Source: Streptomyces griseoviridis
GTDB taxonomy: Bacteria > Actinomycetota > Actinomycetes > Streptomycetales > Streptomycetaceae
Reading direction: 5' to 3'
DNA: 64,000 nucleotides
Assembly: GCA_014649155.1 (NCBI GenBank)
Contig: BMSM01000018.1
Coordinates: forward strand, 1-64,000
Shown: positions 8,895-17,265 of the stretch, one piece after another
How the letters are laid out: each line of letters starts with the position of its first letter
Position numbering within the stretch: the first letter of the stretch is position 1
Notes under the pieces: model-generated
What the model saw: only the letters and a program-made list of their open reading frames with translations
What the model was told of the DNA's origin: nothing
Database searches by the model: none
Position numbers and translations under genes: made by a program

Positions 8895-9814
8895 GGGCGC
8901 AGCTCCTTGCCGGTCAGTTCCAGGAAGACGTCCTCCAGGGTGTGCCGCTCGACCGAGATCCGGTCCGGCATCACCCCGTGCTGGGCGCACCACGAGGTCA
9001 CCGTCGCCAGCAGCTGCGGGTCGATCTTTCCGGTGACCCGGTACGCGCCCGGGGTCAGCTCGGCCGCGGCGGAGTCGGCCGGGAGCGCCTTGAGCAGGCT
9101 CGCCACGTCCAGGCCGGGGCGGCCGGTGAAGCGCAGGGTGTTCTCGGCGCCGCCGCGGCACAGCTCGTCGGGCGAGCCCTGGGCGATGACCCGGCCCGCG
9201 TCGATGATGGCGACGTCGTCGGCGAGCTGCTCGGCCTCGTCCATGTGGTGGGTGGTGAGGATGACCGAGACGCCGTCGGCGCGCAGGTCGCGGACCAGGT
9301 CCCAGGTGGCGCGGCGGGCCTGCGGGTCGAGTCCGGCGGTCGGCTCGTCCAGGAAGACCAGCTCGGGGCGCCCCACCACGGCCATCGCCAGGGCGAGCCG
9401 CTGCTGCTGGCCGCCGGAGAGCCGGCGGTACGCGGTCCGGCCGCAGGAGCCGAGGCCGAGGCGCTCGATCAGGGCGTCCACGTCCAGCGGGTGGGAGTGC
9501 AGCCTGGCGACGTGCCGCAGCATCTCCTCGGCGCGGGCGCCGGAGTAGACGCCGCCGGACTGCAGCATCACCCCGACCCGGGGCCGCAGCTCGGCGGCCT
9601 GGCGCAGGGGGTCGAGGCCCAGGACGCGGACCGTGCCGGAATCCGGCCGCCGGTACCCCTCGCAGGTCTCGACCGTGGTCGTCTTGCCCGCCCCGTTGGG
9701 ACCGAGGACGGCGGTCACGCCCGTCCGGGCCACCAGGTCGAGGCCGTCCACCGCGGTCTTCGTGCCGTACCGCTTCACCAGGGCCTGGACCTGGACCACG
9801 GGCTCGCTTCGCAT
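8891..9814 (-). CDS. ABC-2 type exporter, ATP-binding subunit
   Basis: Cytoplasmic ATPase of the daunorubicin-resistance (DrrA-like) class, 307 residues. Walker A is GPNGAGKTT (about 38-46), the signature is LSGGQQQRLALAMAV and Walker B is PELVFLDEPTAGLDP, with the H-loop in ILTTHHMDEAEQ. The C-terminal extension after about residue 220 is usual for this class. It is first in a two-gene operon with the permease at 8118-8894. Confidence 0.93.
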   Translation of the reverse strand: MRSEPVVQVQALVKRYGTKTAVDGLDLVARTGVTAVLGPNGAGKTTTVETCEGYRRPDSGTVRVLGLDPLRQAAELRPRVGVMLQSGGVYSGARAEEMLRHVARLHSHPLDVDALIERLGLGSCGRTAYRRLSGGQQQRLALAMAVVGRPELVFLDEPTAGLDPQARRATWDLVRDLRADGVSVILTTHHMDEAEQLADDVAIIDAGRVIAQGSPDELCRGGAENTLRFTGRPGLDVASLLKALPADSAAAELTPGAYRVTGKIDPQLLATVTSWCAQHGVMPDRISVERHTLEDVFLELTGKELRP

Positions 9815-10027
9815 GGGTCACGAGTCTAGGTACGGCCGCGCCGGACCGGGCGCGGGGGTGCGGGCTGTCCTCCGCACGGGTTCTCCGGCAGGGGGGGCCG
9901 GGGGCGGCTTTCTCTGTCCGGAGCTGGTCCCGGGGCCGGCGCGGCGCGAGTGTCCGGTGCCGCGCCAGGCAACGTCCGCCCTGTCGATGACGACGTTGAG
10001 CCGGAGCGATGTCACGCGGTCCCGTGG
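9815..10027. other. Non-coding stretch between the exporter and the antitoxin-like gene
   Basis: Nothing firmly assignable. A 65-codon minus-strand frame (9818-10015) begins close behind the VapB-like gene, where a PIN toxin would be expected. Its sequence lacks the PIN acidic motifs and soon becomes Pro/Arg-rich, so I did not call it. Confidence 0.4.
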
Positions 10028-10228
10028 TCAGCCTTGGGGCTCCTGCGGTGTGGCCTCGACCTCGCGCAGGCTCTGCTCTGTGAGTTCGGTGCGTGCCTCG
10101 GTGCGGTGCCCCCGGGCGATGTAGTCACGCACGACCGCTTCGACGGCGTCCTGGGGCGATCCGACCCCGGCCAGGACCATCACTTCCACCACCAGTTCGG
10201 CATCGAGACTGATGTTGACCTTGGCCAC
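10028..10228 (-). CDS. VapB-type (DUF2191-like) antitoxin, apparently orphan
   Basis: Protein of 66 residues beginning MAKVNISLDAELVVEVMVLAG, with DAVEAVVRDYIARGHRTEA. This is the ribbon-helix-helix-like N-terminus and amphipathic helix of actinobacterial VapB antitoxins. Such proteins normally bind DNA and neutralise a PIN-domain VapC ribonuclease encoded immediately downstream. No intact toxin follows here, so it may be a solitary antitoxin or regulator. Length is typical of the family. Confidence 0.75.
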   Translation of the reverse strand: MAKVNISLDAELVVEVMVLAGVGSPQDAVEAVVRDYIARGHRTEARTELTEQSLREVEATPQEPQG

Positions 10229-10527
10229 GGGCGGCCCCCCTTCGTCGAGCCGGGACTCTACAGCCGTACGGCAGCCACTGGTTGCGCTCCGGTTCGATGG
10301 CCACGGGACGGCAACAGGGCGACGTCGCTCGATGCCGCGCTGGGGCCTGTCGTTCGGATCACGCCGCGGACGCGGGGCCTGGCACGCGCACCTGCCGCGT
10401 TGTCGTCACTCGCCGGCGCTCCGCGTCGACTCCCTCCTCCGCCTTGCGTCCGCACGCACCAGGCCCCGCTCACCGGCGCGAGGAAGGCGCAAGCCGATTC
10501 CCCGCGACCTGATCCCAACGACAGGCG
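10229..10527. other. Non-coding stretch of about 300 bases
   Basis: No gene seen. The small frames in it are Arg/Ala/Pro-rich and lack family character. It presumably holds the promoter of the VapB-like gene and the 3' end signals of the acetyltransferase gene. Confidence 0.45.
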
Positions 10528-11316
10528 CTAGTCCCGGGGCCGGTGCAGTGCGAGCCAGCGCTCGGCGTAGGCCACCGCGTCCGCCACCGGGAAGAGCCGG
10601 GCGTCCGCCGCGCCGACCGTCCCGCGGACGACGGGCCGGTCCCGTTCGAAGTCGTGCCCCAGTTCGTCGAAGCGGTCCGAGGTGATCGACACCTCGGTCA
10701 CCCGCTCCCAGCCGTACGGGCCCGGCCGGCCCACCTCGACCAGCGACGACGGTATCCGGTACTCGGCCAGGTGGAAGGCGGTGCACGAGCCGTAGCCGGC
10801 GCCGAGGAGCAGGACCCTGGCGCCCGTGCGCTCCAGCGTGGCCAGGGGGCTGCGCTCGCCGAGGCGGCAGTCGGCGGCGTGCCCGGACACGACCTCGGCG
10901 GCGCGCGGGCCGACCGCCGCGAACGAGGTCTGCGGATGCGCGCTGCGCAGGGCGCCCGGCCAGGTCCGTACGGTCTCCGGGACGACCCCGACGCCTCGGC
11001 TCGGGGTGGTGGCGGGGTCGTACGGGGGCATGGCGTTGCGGATCGTCGGCCACCACTCCTCGGGCACCGGCGGGTCCTGCCACAGGGCCGGGTCGGAGAG
11101 GTCGGCGGTCTGGGTCGGCACGACTAGCGTGCCGTCCGGGCCGAGCGCGTCGAGGAGGCCCTGGACCACGGCCACGGCGCCGCCGCAGACCCAGCCGAGG
11201 GAGCGGAGCGAGGAGTGCACGAGCAGGGTCTCGCCGTCGCGCACGCCCAGGGCGCGCAGGCCGGCGGCGAGGGCGCCGCGAGTGACGAGTGGGCCGGTGG
11301 GGGCGGGTGCGGGCAT
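10528..11316 (-). CDS. AAC(3)-family N-acetyltransferase
   Basis: Protein of 262 residues of the aminoglycoside 3-N-acetyltransferase fold. Diagnostic stretches are LLVHSSLRSLGWVCGGA (about 31-47), GPDGTLVVPTQT, the conserved HPQTSFAAVG and GAGYGSCTAFHLAEYR. It uses acetyl-CoA to acetylate an amine, classically the 3-amino group of 2-deoxystreptamine. Chromosomal Streptomyces members can also act in metabolism, so a resistance phenotype cannot be assumed. It diverges from sufR across an AT-richer palindromic intergenic region. Confidence 0.85.
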   Translation of the reverse strand: MPAPAPTGPLVTRGALAAGLRALGVRDGETLLVHSSLRSLGWVCGGAVAVVQGLLDALGPDGTLVVPTQTADLSDPALWQDPPVPEEWWPTIRNAMPPYDPATTPSRGVGVVPETVRTWPGALRSAHPQTSFAAVGPRAAEVVSGHAADCRLGERSPLATLERTGARVLLLGAGYGSCTAFHLAEYRIPSSLVEVGRPGPYGWERVTEVSITSDRFDELGHDFERDRPVVRGTVGAADARLFPVADAVAYAERWLALHRPRD

Positions 11317-11358
11317 GTTCGCGAGTGTCCCCGAGCGACGGGGCGTACGCTACCGTCT

Positions 11359-11370
11359 TTGATCGATCAA
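11359..11370. promoter_or_regulatory. 12-bp palindrome between aac(3)-like gene and sufR
   Basis: TTGATCGATCAA is a perfect palindrome, followed at once by TGATCG, in an AT-rich patch 43 bases upstream of the acetyltransferase start. It could be an operator for either divergent gene. The binding factor is unknown. Confidence 0.4.
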
Positions 11371-11391
11371 TGATCGTTTTCGCAGGTCAGA

Positions 11392-11405
11392 TTAGGTAAA
11401 CCTAA
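11392..11405. promoter_or_regulatory. 14-bp palindrome resembling iron-box half sites
   Basis: TTAGGTAAACCTAA is a perfect palindrome 86 bases upstream of sufR. Its arms TTAGGT and ACCTAA equal the outer arms of DmdR/IdeR iron boxes, but the spacing is only 2 bases instead of 7. Assignment to an iron regulator is therefore tentative. Confidence 0.4.
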
Positions 11406-11464
11406 GTGACGTACGGCACCGTGGGGCCGCCCGGACGCCGCTTGCCGGGCTCCGAGTAATTACG

Positions 11465-11478
11465 CAACAATGGCGTTG
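11465..11478. promoter_or_regulatory. SufR operator overlapping the sufR start codon
   Basis: CAAC-AATGGC-GTTG matches the CAAC-N6-GTTG palindrome described for [4Fe-4S]-SufR autorepression of the suf operon in Streptomyces avermitilis. The last G of the operator is the first base of the sufR GTG codon, so bound repressor would block the transcript start region directly. Confidence 0.8.
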
Positions 11479-12248
11479 TGAAAAACGTCGGCGAAGCATC
11501 CCAGCAGGAGGAGCTGGCGACCGGGGAGCGTTCCACGCGCAACCGGGTCGCGCGGTCCATCCTGGACCACGGGCCGTCGACCGTCGCCGAGCTGGCCACC
11601 CGCCTCGGCCTCACCCAGGCCGCCGTCCGCCGTCACCTCGACGCGCTGACCGGCGACAATGTGGTGGAACCCCGGGAGCGCAGGATCTACGGCACGCGCA
11701 CGCGCGGGCGGCCCGCGAAGGTGTTCGCCCTCACCGACTGCGGCCGGGACGCCTTCGACCAGTCCTACGACAAGCTCGCCGTGGACGCGCTGCGCTGGAT
11801 CGCCGAGCGCGAGGGCGGGGAGCAGGCGGTGGCCGCCTTCGCCCGCGCCCGGATCGCCGCGCAGTCCGGCGCGTACCGCAAGGCGGTCGAGGCGGCACCC
11901 CCGGAGCGGCGCGCGGAAGCACTGGCCAAGGCCCTGAGCGCGGACGGGTACGCCGCGACCGCGCGCAGCGCCCCCCGCCCCGAGCAGGGCGAGCAGCTCT
12001 GCCAGCACCACTGCCCGGTCGCGCACGCCGCCGAGAAGTTCCCGCAGCTGTGCGAGGCGGAGACGGAATTCTTCGCGGAGCTGCTCGGTACGCACGTACA
12101 GCGGCTGGCGACCATCGCGCACGGCGACGGCGTCTGCACGACGTTCATCCCCAGGAACGCCCCCAAGGGTTCCCCGGAGATGTCCCCCAAGTTTTCCAAG
12201 ATCAGCGATATCGCTTCTGCAAGCACGGCCGGGAGGAACCCCGCATGA
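11478..12248 (+). CDS. sufR: Fe-S cluster sensing repressor of the suf operon
   Basis: DNA-binding regulator of 256 residues that in Streptomyces carries an oxidation-sensitive [4Fe-4S] cluster and represses its own operon when cluster supply is sufficient. The winged helix lies at about residues 20-80 (VAELATRLGLTQAAVRRHLDALT). Cluster cysteines are C175, C179, C192 and C220 in LCQHHC, PQLCEA and GDGVCTTF. The GTG at 11478 adjoins the operator. The stop codon overlaps the sufB start (ATGA), making sufR the first gene of the eight-gene operon. Confidence 0.95.
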   Translation: MKNVGEASQQEELATGERSTRNRVARSILDHGPSTVAELATRLGLTQAAVRRHLDALTGDNVVEPRERRIYGTRTRGRPAKVFALTDCGRDAFDQSYDKLAVDALRWIAEREGGEQAVAAFARARIAAQSGAYRKAVEAAPPERRAEALAKALSADGYAATARSAPRPEQGEQLCQHHCPVAHAAEKFPQLCEAETEFFAELLGTHVQRLATIAHGDGVCTTFIPRNAPKGSPEMSPKFSKISDIASASTAGRNPA

Positions 12249-13666
12249 CGCTCCCCACGGAGACTGCCCACCCCGAGCTCGACGGCCTGGGCAAGTACGA
12301 ATACGGCTGGGCCGACTCCGACACGGCCGGCGCCTCCGCCAAGCGTGGCATCAACGAGGACGTCGTCCGCGACATCTCCGCGAAGAAGTCCGAGCCGGAG
12401 TGGATGACCAAGCTCCGCCTCAAGGGCCTGAAGCTCTTCGAGAAGAAGCCCATGCCGAACTGGGGCTCGGACCTCTCCGGCATCGACTTCGACAACATCA
12501 AGTACTTCGTGCGCTCCACGGAGAAGCAGGCGGAGTCCTGGGAGGACCTGCCCGAGGACATCAAGAACACCTACGACAAGCTGGGCATCCCGGAGGCCGA
12601 GAAGCAGCGCCTCGTCGCCGGTGTGGCCGCCCAGTACGAGTCGGAGGTCGTCTACCACCAGATCCGCGAGGACCTGGAGGAGCAGGGCGTCATCTTCCTG
12701 GACACCGACACGGCGCTCAAGGAGCACCCGGAGCTGTTCAAGGAGTACTTCGGCACGGTCATCCCGGCCGGCGACAACAAGTTCGCCGCGCTGAACACGG
12801 CCGTGTGGTCCGGCGGCTCCTTCATCTACGTGCCCAAGGGCGTGCACGTCGAGATCCCGCTCCAGGCCTACTTCCGGATCAACACCGAGAACATGGGCCA
12901 GTTCGAGCGGACCCTGATCATCGTCGACGAGGGTGCCTATGTGCACTACGTCGAGGGCTGCACGGCGCCGATCTACAAGTCGGACTCCCTGCACTCCGCG
13001 GTCGTCGAGATCATCGTCAAGAAGAACGCCCGCTGCCGCTACACGACCATCCAGAACTGGTCGAACAACGTCTACAACCTGGTCACCAAGCGCGCCGTGG
13101 CGTACGAGGGCGCGACCATGGAGTGGATCGACGGCAACATCGGCTCCAAGGTGACGATGAAGTACCCGGCCGTCTACCTGATGGGCGAGCACGCCAAGGG
13201 CGAGACCCTGTCCATCGCCTTCGCGGGCGAGGGCCAGCACCAGGACGCCGGCGCCAAGATGGTCCACATGGCTCCGAACACCTCCTCGAACATCGTCTCC
13301 AAGTCGGTGGCGCGAGGCGGTGGCCGTACCTCCTACCGCGGTCTGATCGAGATCGGCGAGGGCGCCCCCGGCTCCAAGTCCAACGTGCTGTGCGACGCGC
13401 TGCTCGTGGACACCATCTCCCGCTCGGACACCTACCCCTACGTGGACGTCCGCGAGGACGACGTGTCCATGGGCCACGAGGCGACCGTCTCCAAGGTCTC
13501 CGAGGACCAGCTCTTCTACCTGATGAGCCGCGGCCTCTCCGAGGACGAGGCGATGGCGATGATCGTGCGCGGCTTCGTCGAGCCGATCGCCAAGGAGCTG
13601 CCGATGGAGTACGCCCTCGAACTCAACCGGCTGATCGAGCTGCAGATGGAAGGCGCGGTCGGCTGA
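12245..13666 (+). CDS. sufB: Fe-S cluster assembly scaffold SufB
   Basis: Scaffold subunit of the SufBC2D complex on which Fe-S clusters are built in the cytoplasm; 473 residues. The C-terminal beta-helix region contains GSKSNVLCDALLVD and DVSMGHEATVSKV, whose Cys and His correspond to residues lining the SufB-SufD cluster site. The N-terminal ATG at 12245 overlaps the sufR stop. Full length and highly conserved. It is coexpressed with sufD, sufC, sufS and sufU, the apparent sole Suf machinery of the organism. Confidence 0.97.
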   Translation: MTLPTETAHPELDGLGKYEYGWADSDTAGASAKRGINEDVVRDISAKKSEPEWMTKLRLKGLKLFEKKPMPNWGSDLSGIDFDNIKYFVRSTEKQAESWEDLPEDIKNTYDKLGIPEAEKQRLVAGVAAQYESEVVYHQIREDLEEQGVIFLDTDTALKEHPELFKEYFGTVIPAGDNKFAALNTAVWSGGSFIYVPKGVHVEIPLQAYFRINTENMGQFERTLIIVDEGAYVHYVEGCTAPIYKSDSLHSAVVEIIVKKNARCRYTTIQNWSNNVYNLVTKRAVAYEGATMEWIDGNIGSKVTMKYPAVYLMGEHAKGETLSIAFAGEGQHQDAGAKMVHMAPNTSSNIVSKSVARGGGRTSYRGLIEIGEGAPGSKSNVLCDALLVDTISRSDTYPYVDVREDDVSMGHEATVSKVSEDQLFYLMSRGLSEDEAMAMIVRGFVEPIAKELPMEYALELNRLIELQMEGAVG

Positions 13667-13724
13667 CCCCCGCCCCGCGCCCCTGAAGCCCCTTACGTAA
13701 CGGAAAGCGAGCACTACGACAGCC

Positions 13725-14915
13725 ATGGCTGAGGCTCAGAACATCCCGGTGGGCTCCACCACCGCCGGTGCGATCGCGGTGGCCGCCGAGGCGGACTCGA
13801 CCGTCGCCACCCGCATGAGCGCGCCCCCGTCCTTCGACGTGGCCGACTTCCCGGTCCCGCACGGCCGCGAGGAGGAGTGGCGGTTCACTCCGCTGGAGCG
13901 GCTGCGCGGCCTGCACGACGGCACCGCCACCGCCACCGGCGACGGCGTCAAGGCCGACATCGAGGCCCCCGAGGGCGTCGTCGTCGAGACCGTCGGCCGG
14001 GACGACGCGCGGCTCGGCACGGCCGGCACCCCGGTGGACCGCGTCGCCGCCCAGGCGTACTCGGCGTTCGAGCGGGCCTCGGTCGTCACCGTCCCCAAGG
14101 AGACGGTGCTCACCGAGCCGATCCGGATCGCCGTGCACGGCCAGGGCGGGGTCGCCTACGCCCACCAGGTGATCGAACTGGGCGCGTTCGCCGAAGCCGT
14201 GGTCGTCATCGACCACACCGGTGACGCGGTGCTCGCCGCCAACGTCGACTACGTCCTCGGTGACGGCGCCAAGCTCACCGTCGTCTCCGTCCAGGACTGG
14301 GACGACAAGGCCGTCCACGTCGCCCAGCACAACACGCTGATCGGCCGCGACGCCTCCTTCAAGTCGGTCGTCGTCACCTTCGGCGGCGACGTCGTCCGCC
14401 TCCACCCGCGCGTCCGGTACGCCGGCCCCGGCGGCGAGGCCGAGCTGTTCGGCCTCTACTTCACCGACAAGGGCCAGCACCAGGAGCACCGCCTCCTGGT
14501 CGACCACAACGTGCCGCACTGCACGTCCAACGTCGTCTACAAGGGCGCGCTCCAGGGCCAGGACGCGCACGCGGTCTGGATCGGCGACGTGCTCATCGAG
14601 GCCAAGGCCGAGGGCACCGACACCTACGAGATGAACCGCAACCTCGTCCTCACCGACGGCGCGCGGGTCGACTCGGTCCCCAACCTGGAGATCGAGACCG
14701 GCGAGATCGTCGGCGCCGGCCACGCCTCCGCCACCGGCCGCTTCGACGACGAGCAGCTCTTCTACCTGATGGCCCGAGGCATCCCCGAGCTGGACGCCCG
14801 CCGCCTGGTGGTCCGCGGCTTCTTCGCCGAGCTGGTCCAGCAGATCGGTGTCCCGGACATCGAGGAGCGCCTGCTCACCAAGATCGAGCAGGAGCTGGAG
14901 GCGTCGGTCGCATGA
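13725..14915 (+). CDS. sufD: Fe-S cluster assembly protein SufD
   Basis: Paralogue of SufB that pairs with it on the SufC dimer and takes part in iron entry; 396 residues. The N-terminal PVPHGREEEWRFTPLERL and the C-terminal beta-helix with DHNVPHCTSNVVYKG and GHASATGRFDDEQLFYLMARG are typical. A 58-base gap with a GGAAAG ribosome-binding stretch separates it from sufB. Its stop codon overlaps the ferredoxin start (ATGA). Confidence 0.96.
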   Translation: MAEAQNIPVGSTTAGAIAVAAEADSTVATRMSAPPSFDVADFPVPHGREEEWRFTPLERLRGLHDGTATATGDGVKADIEAPEGVVVETVGRDDARLGTAGTPVDRVAAQAYSAFERASVVTVPKETVLTEPIRIAVHGQGGVAYAHQVIELGAFAEAVVVIDHTGDAVLAANVDYVLGDGAKLTVVSVQDWDDKAVHVAQHNTLIGRDASFKSVVVTFGGDVVRLHPRVRYAGPGGEAELFGLYFTDKGQHQEHRLLVDHNVPHCTSNVVYKGALQGQDAHAVWIGDVLIEAKAEGTDTYEMNRNLVLTDGARVDSVPNLEIETGEIVGAGHASATGRFDDEQLFYLMARGIPELDARRLVVRGFFAELVQQIGVPDIEERLLTKIEQELEASVA

Positions 14916-15229
14916 CCTACGTACGCGTCTGTGGGCTGGACGAGCTGGAGGAGGACACCCCGAAGCGGGTGGAACTCGACGGCACGCCGGTCTCCGTCGT
15001 CCGCACGGAGGGCGAGGTGTTCGCGGTCAACGACATCTGCTCGCACGCGAACGTCTCCCTCTCCGAGGGCGAGGTCGACGACTGCCACATCGAGTGCTGG
15101 CTGCACGGCTCGCGCTTCGACCTGCGCTCCGGCAAGCCCGACAGTCTTCCGGCGACGCGCCCCGTCCCCGTTTACCCCGTAAAGATCGAAGGGGACGACG
15201 TGCTCGTCTCCCTCACCCAGGAGTCCTGA
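14912..15229 (+). CDS. Rieske-type [2Fe-2S] ferredoxin within the suf operon
   Basis: Rieske-fold protein of 105 residues. The cluster ligands are in CSHANVSLSEGEVDD and CHIECWLHGSRFDLRSG, that is CxH...CxxH. It resembles the ferredoxin component of non-heme-iron oxygenases. Its place between sufD and sufC, with stop/start overlap to sufD, is the usual actinobacterial arrangement and suggests a role in electron or cluster handling during assembly. This is inference from position. Confidence 0.92.
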   Translation: MTYVRVCGLDELEEDTPKRVELDGTPVSVVRTEGEVFAVNDICSHANVSLSEGEVDDCHIECWLHGSRFDLRSGKPDSLPATRPVPVYPVKIEGDDVLVSLTQES

Positions 15230-15236
15230 GGCACCC

Positions 15237-16001
15237 ATGGCAACGCTTGAAATCCGAGACCTGCACGTCACCGTCGAGGCCGACAACGCCACGAAGGAGA
15301 TCCTCAAGGGTGTCGACCTGACCGTGAAGCAGGGCGAGACGCACGCCATCATGGGCCCCAACGGCTCCGGCAAGTCGACCCTCGCCTACTCCCTCGCGGG
15401 TCACCCCAAGTACACGATCACCGGCGGCACCGTCACCCTCGACGGCGAGGACGTCATCGAGATGTCCGTCGACGAGCGCGCCCGCGCCGGCCTCTTCCTC
15501 GCCATGCAGTACCCGGTCGAGGTCCCCGGTGTCTCCGTCTCCAACTTCCTGCGCACCTCCGCCACCGCCATCCGCGGCGAGGCCCCCAAGCTGCGCACCT
15601 GGGTGAAGGAGGTCAAGGAGGCCATGGAGCGCCTCAACATGGACCCCGCCTTCGCCGAGCGCAACGTCAACGAGGGCTTCTCCGGCGGTGAGAAGAAGCG
15701 CCACGAGATCCTCCAGCTCGAACTGCTCAAGCCGAAGATCGCCGTCCTCGACGAGACCGACTCCGGCCTGGACGTCGACGCGCTCCGCGTCGTCTCCGAG
15801 GGCGTCAACCGCGTCCGCGAGAGCGGCGAGGTCGGCACCCTGCTGATCACGCACTACACGCGCATCCTGCGCTACATCAAGCCCGACCACGTCCACGTCT
15901 TCGCCGGCGGCCGGATCGTCGAGTCCGGCGGCCCCGAGCTGGCCGACAAGCTGGAGAACGAGGGCTACGAGGCCTACACGAAGGGTGGCGCATCCGAGTG
16001 A
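15237..16001 (+). CDS. sufC: Fe-S cluster assembly ATPase SufC
   Basis: ABC-type ATPase of 254 residues that binds SufB and SufD and drives the conformational changes of the scaffold. Walker A is GPNGSGKST (40-48), the signature is FSGGEKKRHEI and Walker B is KIAVLDETDSGLDVDAL. It lacks membrane segments, as expected for a cytoplasmic complex. The stop overlaps the sufS GTG. Confidence 0.97.
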   Translation: MATLEIRDLHVTVEADNATKEILKGVDLTVKQGETHAIMGPNGSGKSTLAYSLAGHPKYTITGGTVTLDGEDVIEMSVDERARAGLFLAMQYPVEVPGVSVSNFLRTSATAIRGEAPKLRTWVKEVKEAMERLNMDPAFAERNVNEGFSGGEKKRHEILQLELLKPKIAVLDETDSGLDVDALRVVSEGVNRVRESGEVGTLLITHYTRILRYIKPDHVHVFAGGRIVESGGPELADKLENEGYEAYTKGGASE

Positions 16002-17254
16002 CACAGCTGCCGGGCCTCCTCGACACCGAGGCGATCCGCAAGGACTTCCCCATCCTGGACCGCCAGGTCCACGACGGGCGCAAGCTGGTGTACCTGGACA
16101 ACGCGGCGACCTCGCAGAAGCCGCGCCAGGTGCTCGACGCGCTCAGCGAGTACTACGAGCGCTACAACGCCAACGTCCACCGCGGCGTGCATGTCCTCGC
16201 CGAGGAGGCCACGGCACTGTACGAGGGCGCGCGCGACAAGGTCGCGGAGTTCATCAACGCGCCCTCCCGGGACGAGGTGGTCTTCACCAAGAACGCCTCG
16301 GAGTCGCTCAACCTCGTCGCGAACATGCTGGGCTGGGCCGACGAGCCCTACCGCGTGGACTCCGACACCGAGATCGTCATCACGGAGATGGAGCACCACT
16401 CCAACATCGTGCCGTGGCAGCTGCTCGCGCAGCGCACCGGCGCGAAGCTCCGCTGGTTCGGCCTCACCGACGACGGCCGCCTGGACCTGTCGAACATCGA
16501 GGAGATCATCACGGAGAAGACGAAGATCGTCTCCTTCGTCCTGGTCTCCAACATCCTCGGCACCCACAACCCGGTCGAGGCGATCGTCCGCCGCGCCCAG
16601 GAGGTCGGCGCCCTGGTCTGCATCGACGCCTCCCAGGCCGCGCCGCACATGCCGCTGGACGTGCAGGCCCTCCAGGCCGACTTCGTGGCCTTCACCGGCC
16701 ACAAGATGTGCGGCCCGACCGGCATCGGCGTCCTGTGGGGCCGCCAGGAACTCCTGGAGGACCTGCCCCCGTTCCTCGGCGGCGGCGAGATGATCGAGAC
16801 GGTGTCGATGCACTCGTCGACGTACGCGCCCGCACCGCACAAGTTCGAGGCCGGCACCCCGCCGGTCGCGCAGGCGGTCGGGCTCGGCGCGGCGATCGAC
16901 TACCTCGCCTCGATCGGCATGGACAAGATCCTCGCCCATGAGCAGGCCCTCACCGAGTACGCGGTGAAGCGCCTGCTGGAGGTCCCGGACCTGCGGATCA
17001 TCGGCCCCACCACGGCCGAGGACCGCGGCGCCGCGATCTCCTTCACCCTCGGCGACATCCACCCGCACGACGTGGGCCAGGTCCTCGACGAGCAGGGCAT
17101 CGCGGTGCGGGTCGGCCACCACTGCGCCCGGCCCGTCTGCCTCCGCTACGGAATTCCCGCGACCACCCGAGCGTCGTTCTATCTGTACTCCTCGCCGGCC
17201 GAGATCGACGCCCTGGTCGACGGCTTGGAGCACGTACGGAACTTCTTCGGATGA
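15998..17254 (+). CDS. sufS: Cysteine desulfurase SufS
   Basis: PLP enzyme that removes sulfur from L-cysteine as an enzyme persulfide for cluster assembly; 418 residues, class-II (SufS-type) desulfurase. The PLP lysine is K236 in FTGHKMCGP and the persulfide cysteine is C376 in RVGHHCARPVCLRYG. GTG start at 15998 overlapping the sufC stop. The partner SufU follows 11 bases downstream. Confidence 0.97.
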   Translation: MTQLPGLLDTEAIRKDFPILDRQVHDGRKLVYLDNAATSQKPRQVLDALSEYYERYNANVHRGVHVLAEEATALYEGARDKVAEFINAPSRDEVVFTKNASESLNLVANMLGWADEPYRVDSDTEIVITEMEHHSNIVPWQLLAQRTGAKLRWFGLTDDGRLDLSNIEEIITEKTKIVSFVLVSNILGTHNPVEAIVRRAQEVGALVCIDASQAAPHMPLDVQALQADFVAFTGHKMCGPTGIGVLWGRQELLEDLPPFLGGGEMIETVSMHSSTYAPAPHKFEAGTPPVAQAVGLGAAIDYLASIGMDKILAHEQALTEYAVKRLLEVPDLRIIGPTTAEDRGAAISFTLGDIHPHDVGQVLDEQGIAVRVGHHCARPVCLRYGIPATTRASFYLYSSPAEIDALVDGLEHVRNFFG

Positions 17255-17265
17255 GGGGCTGAGGC

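Noticed and set aside
9818..10015. A 65-codon frame directly behind the VapB-like gene as a possible VapC toxin
   Set aside because: It lacks the acidic PIN-domain residues and becomes Pro/Arg-rich, so at most a remnant.
10258..10518. An 86-codon minus-strand frame between the antitoxin and acetyltransferase genes
   Set aside because: Low-complexity Arg/Gly/Ala sequence, no ribosome-binding site, no family character.
11765..13726. A 653-codon minus-strand open frame opposite sufR-sufB
   Set aside because: Antisense shadow with Val/Leu/Gly/Asp-rich composition. The suf genes on the plus strand are intact.
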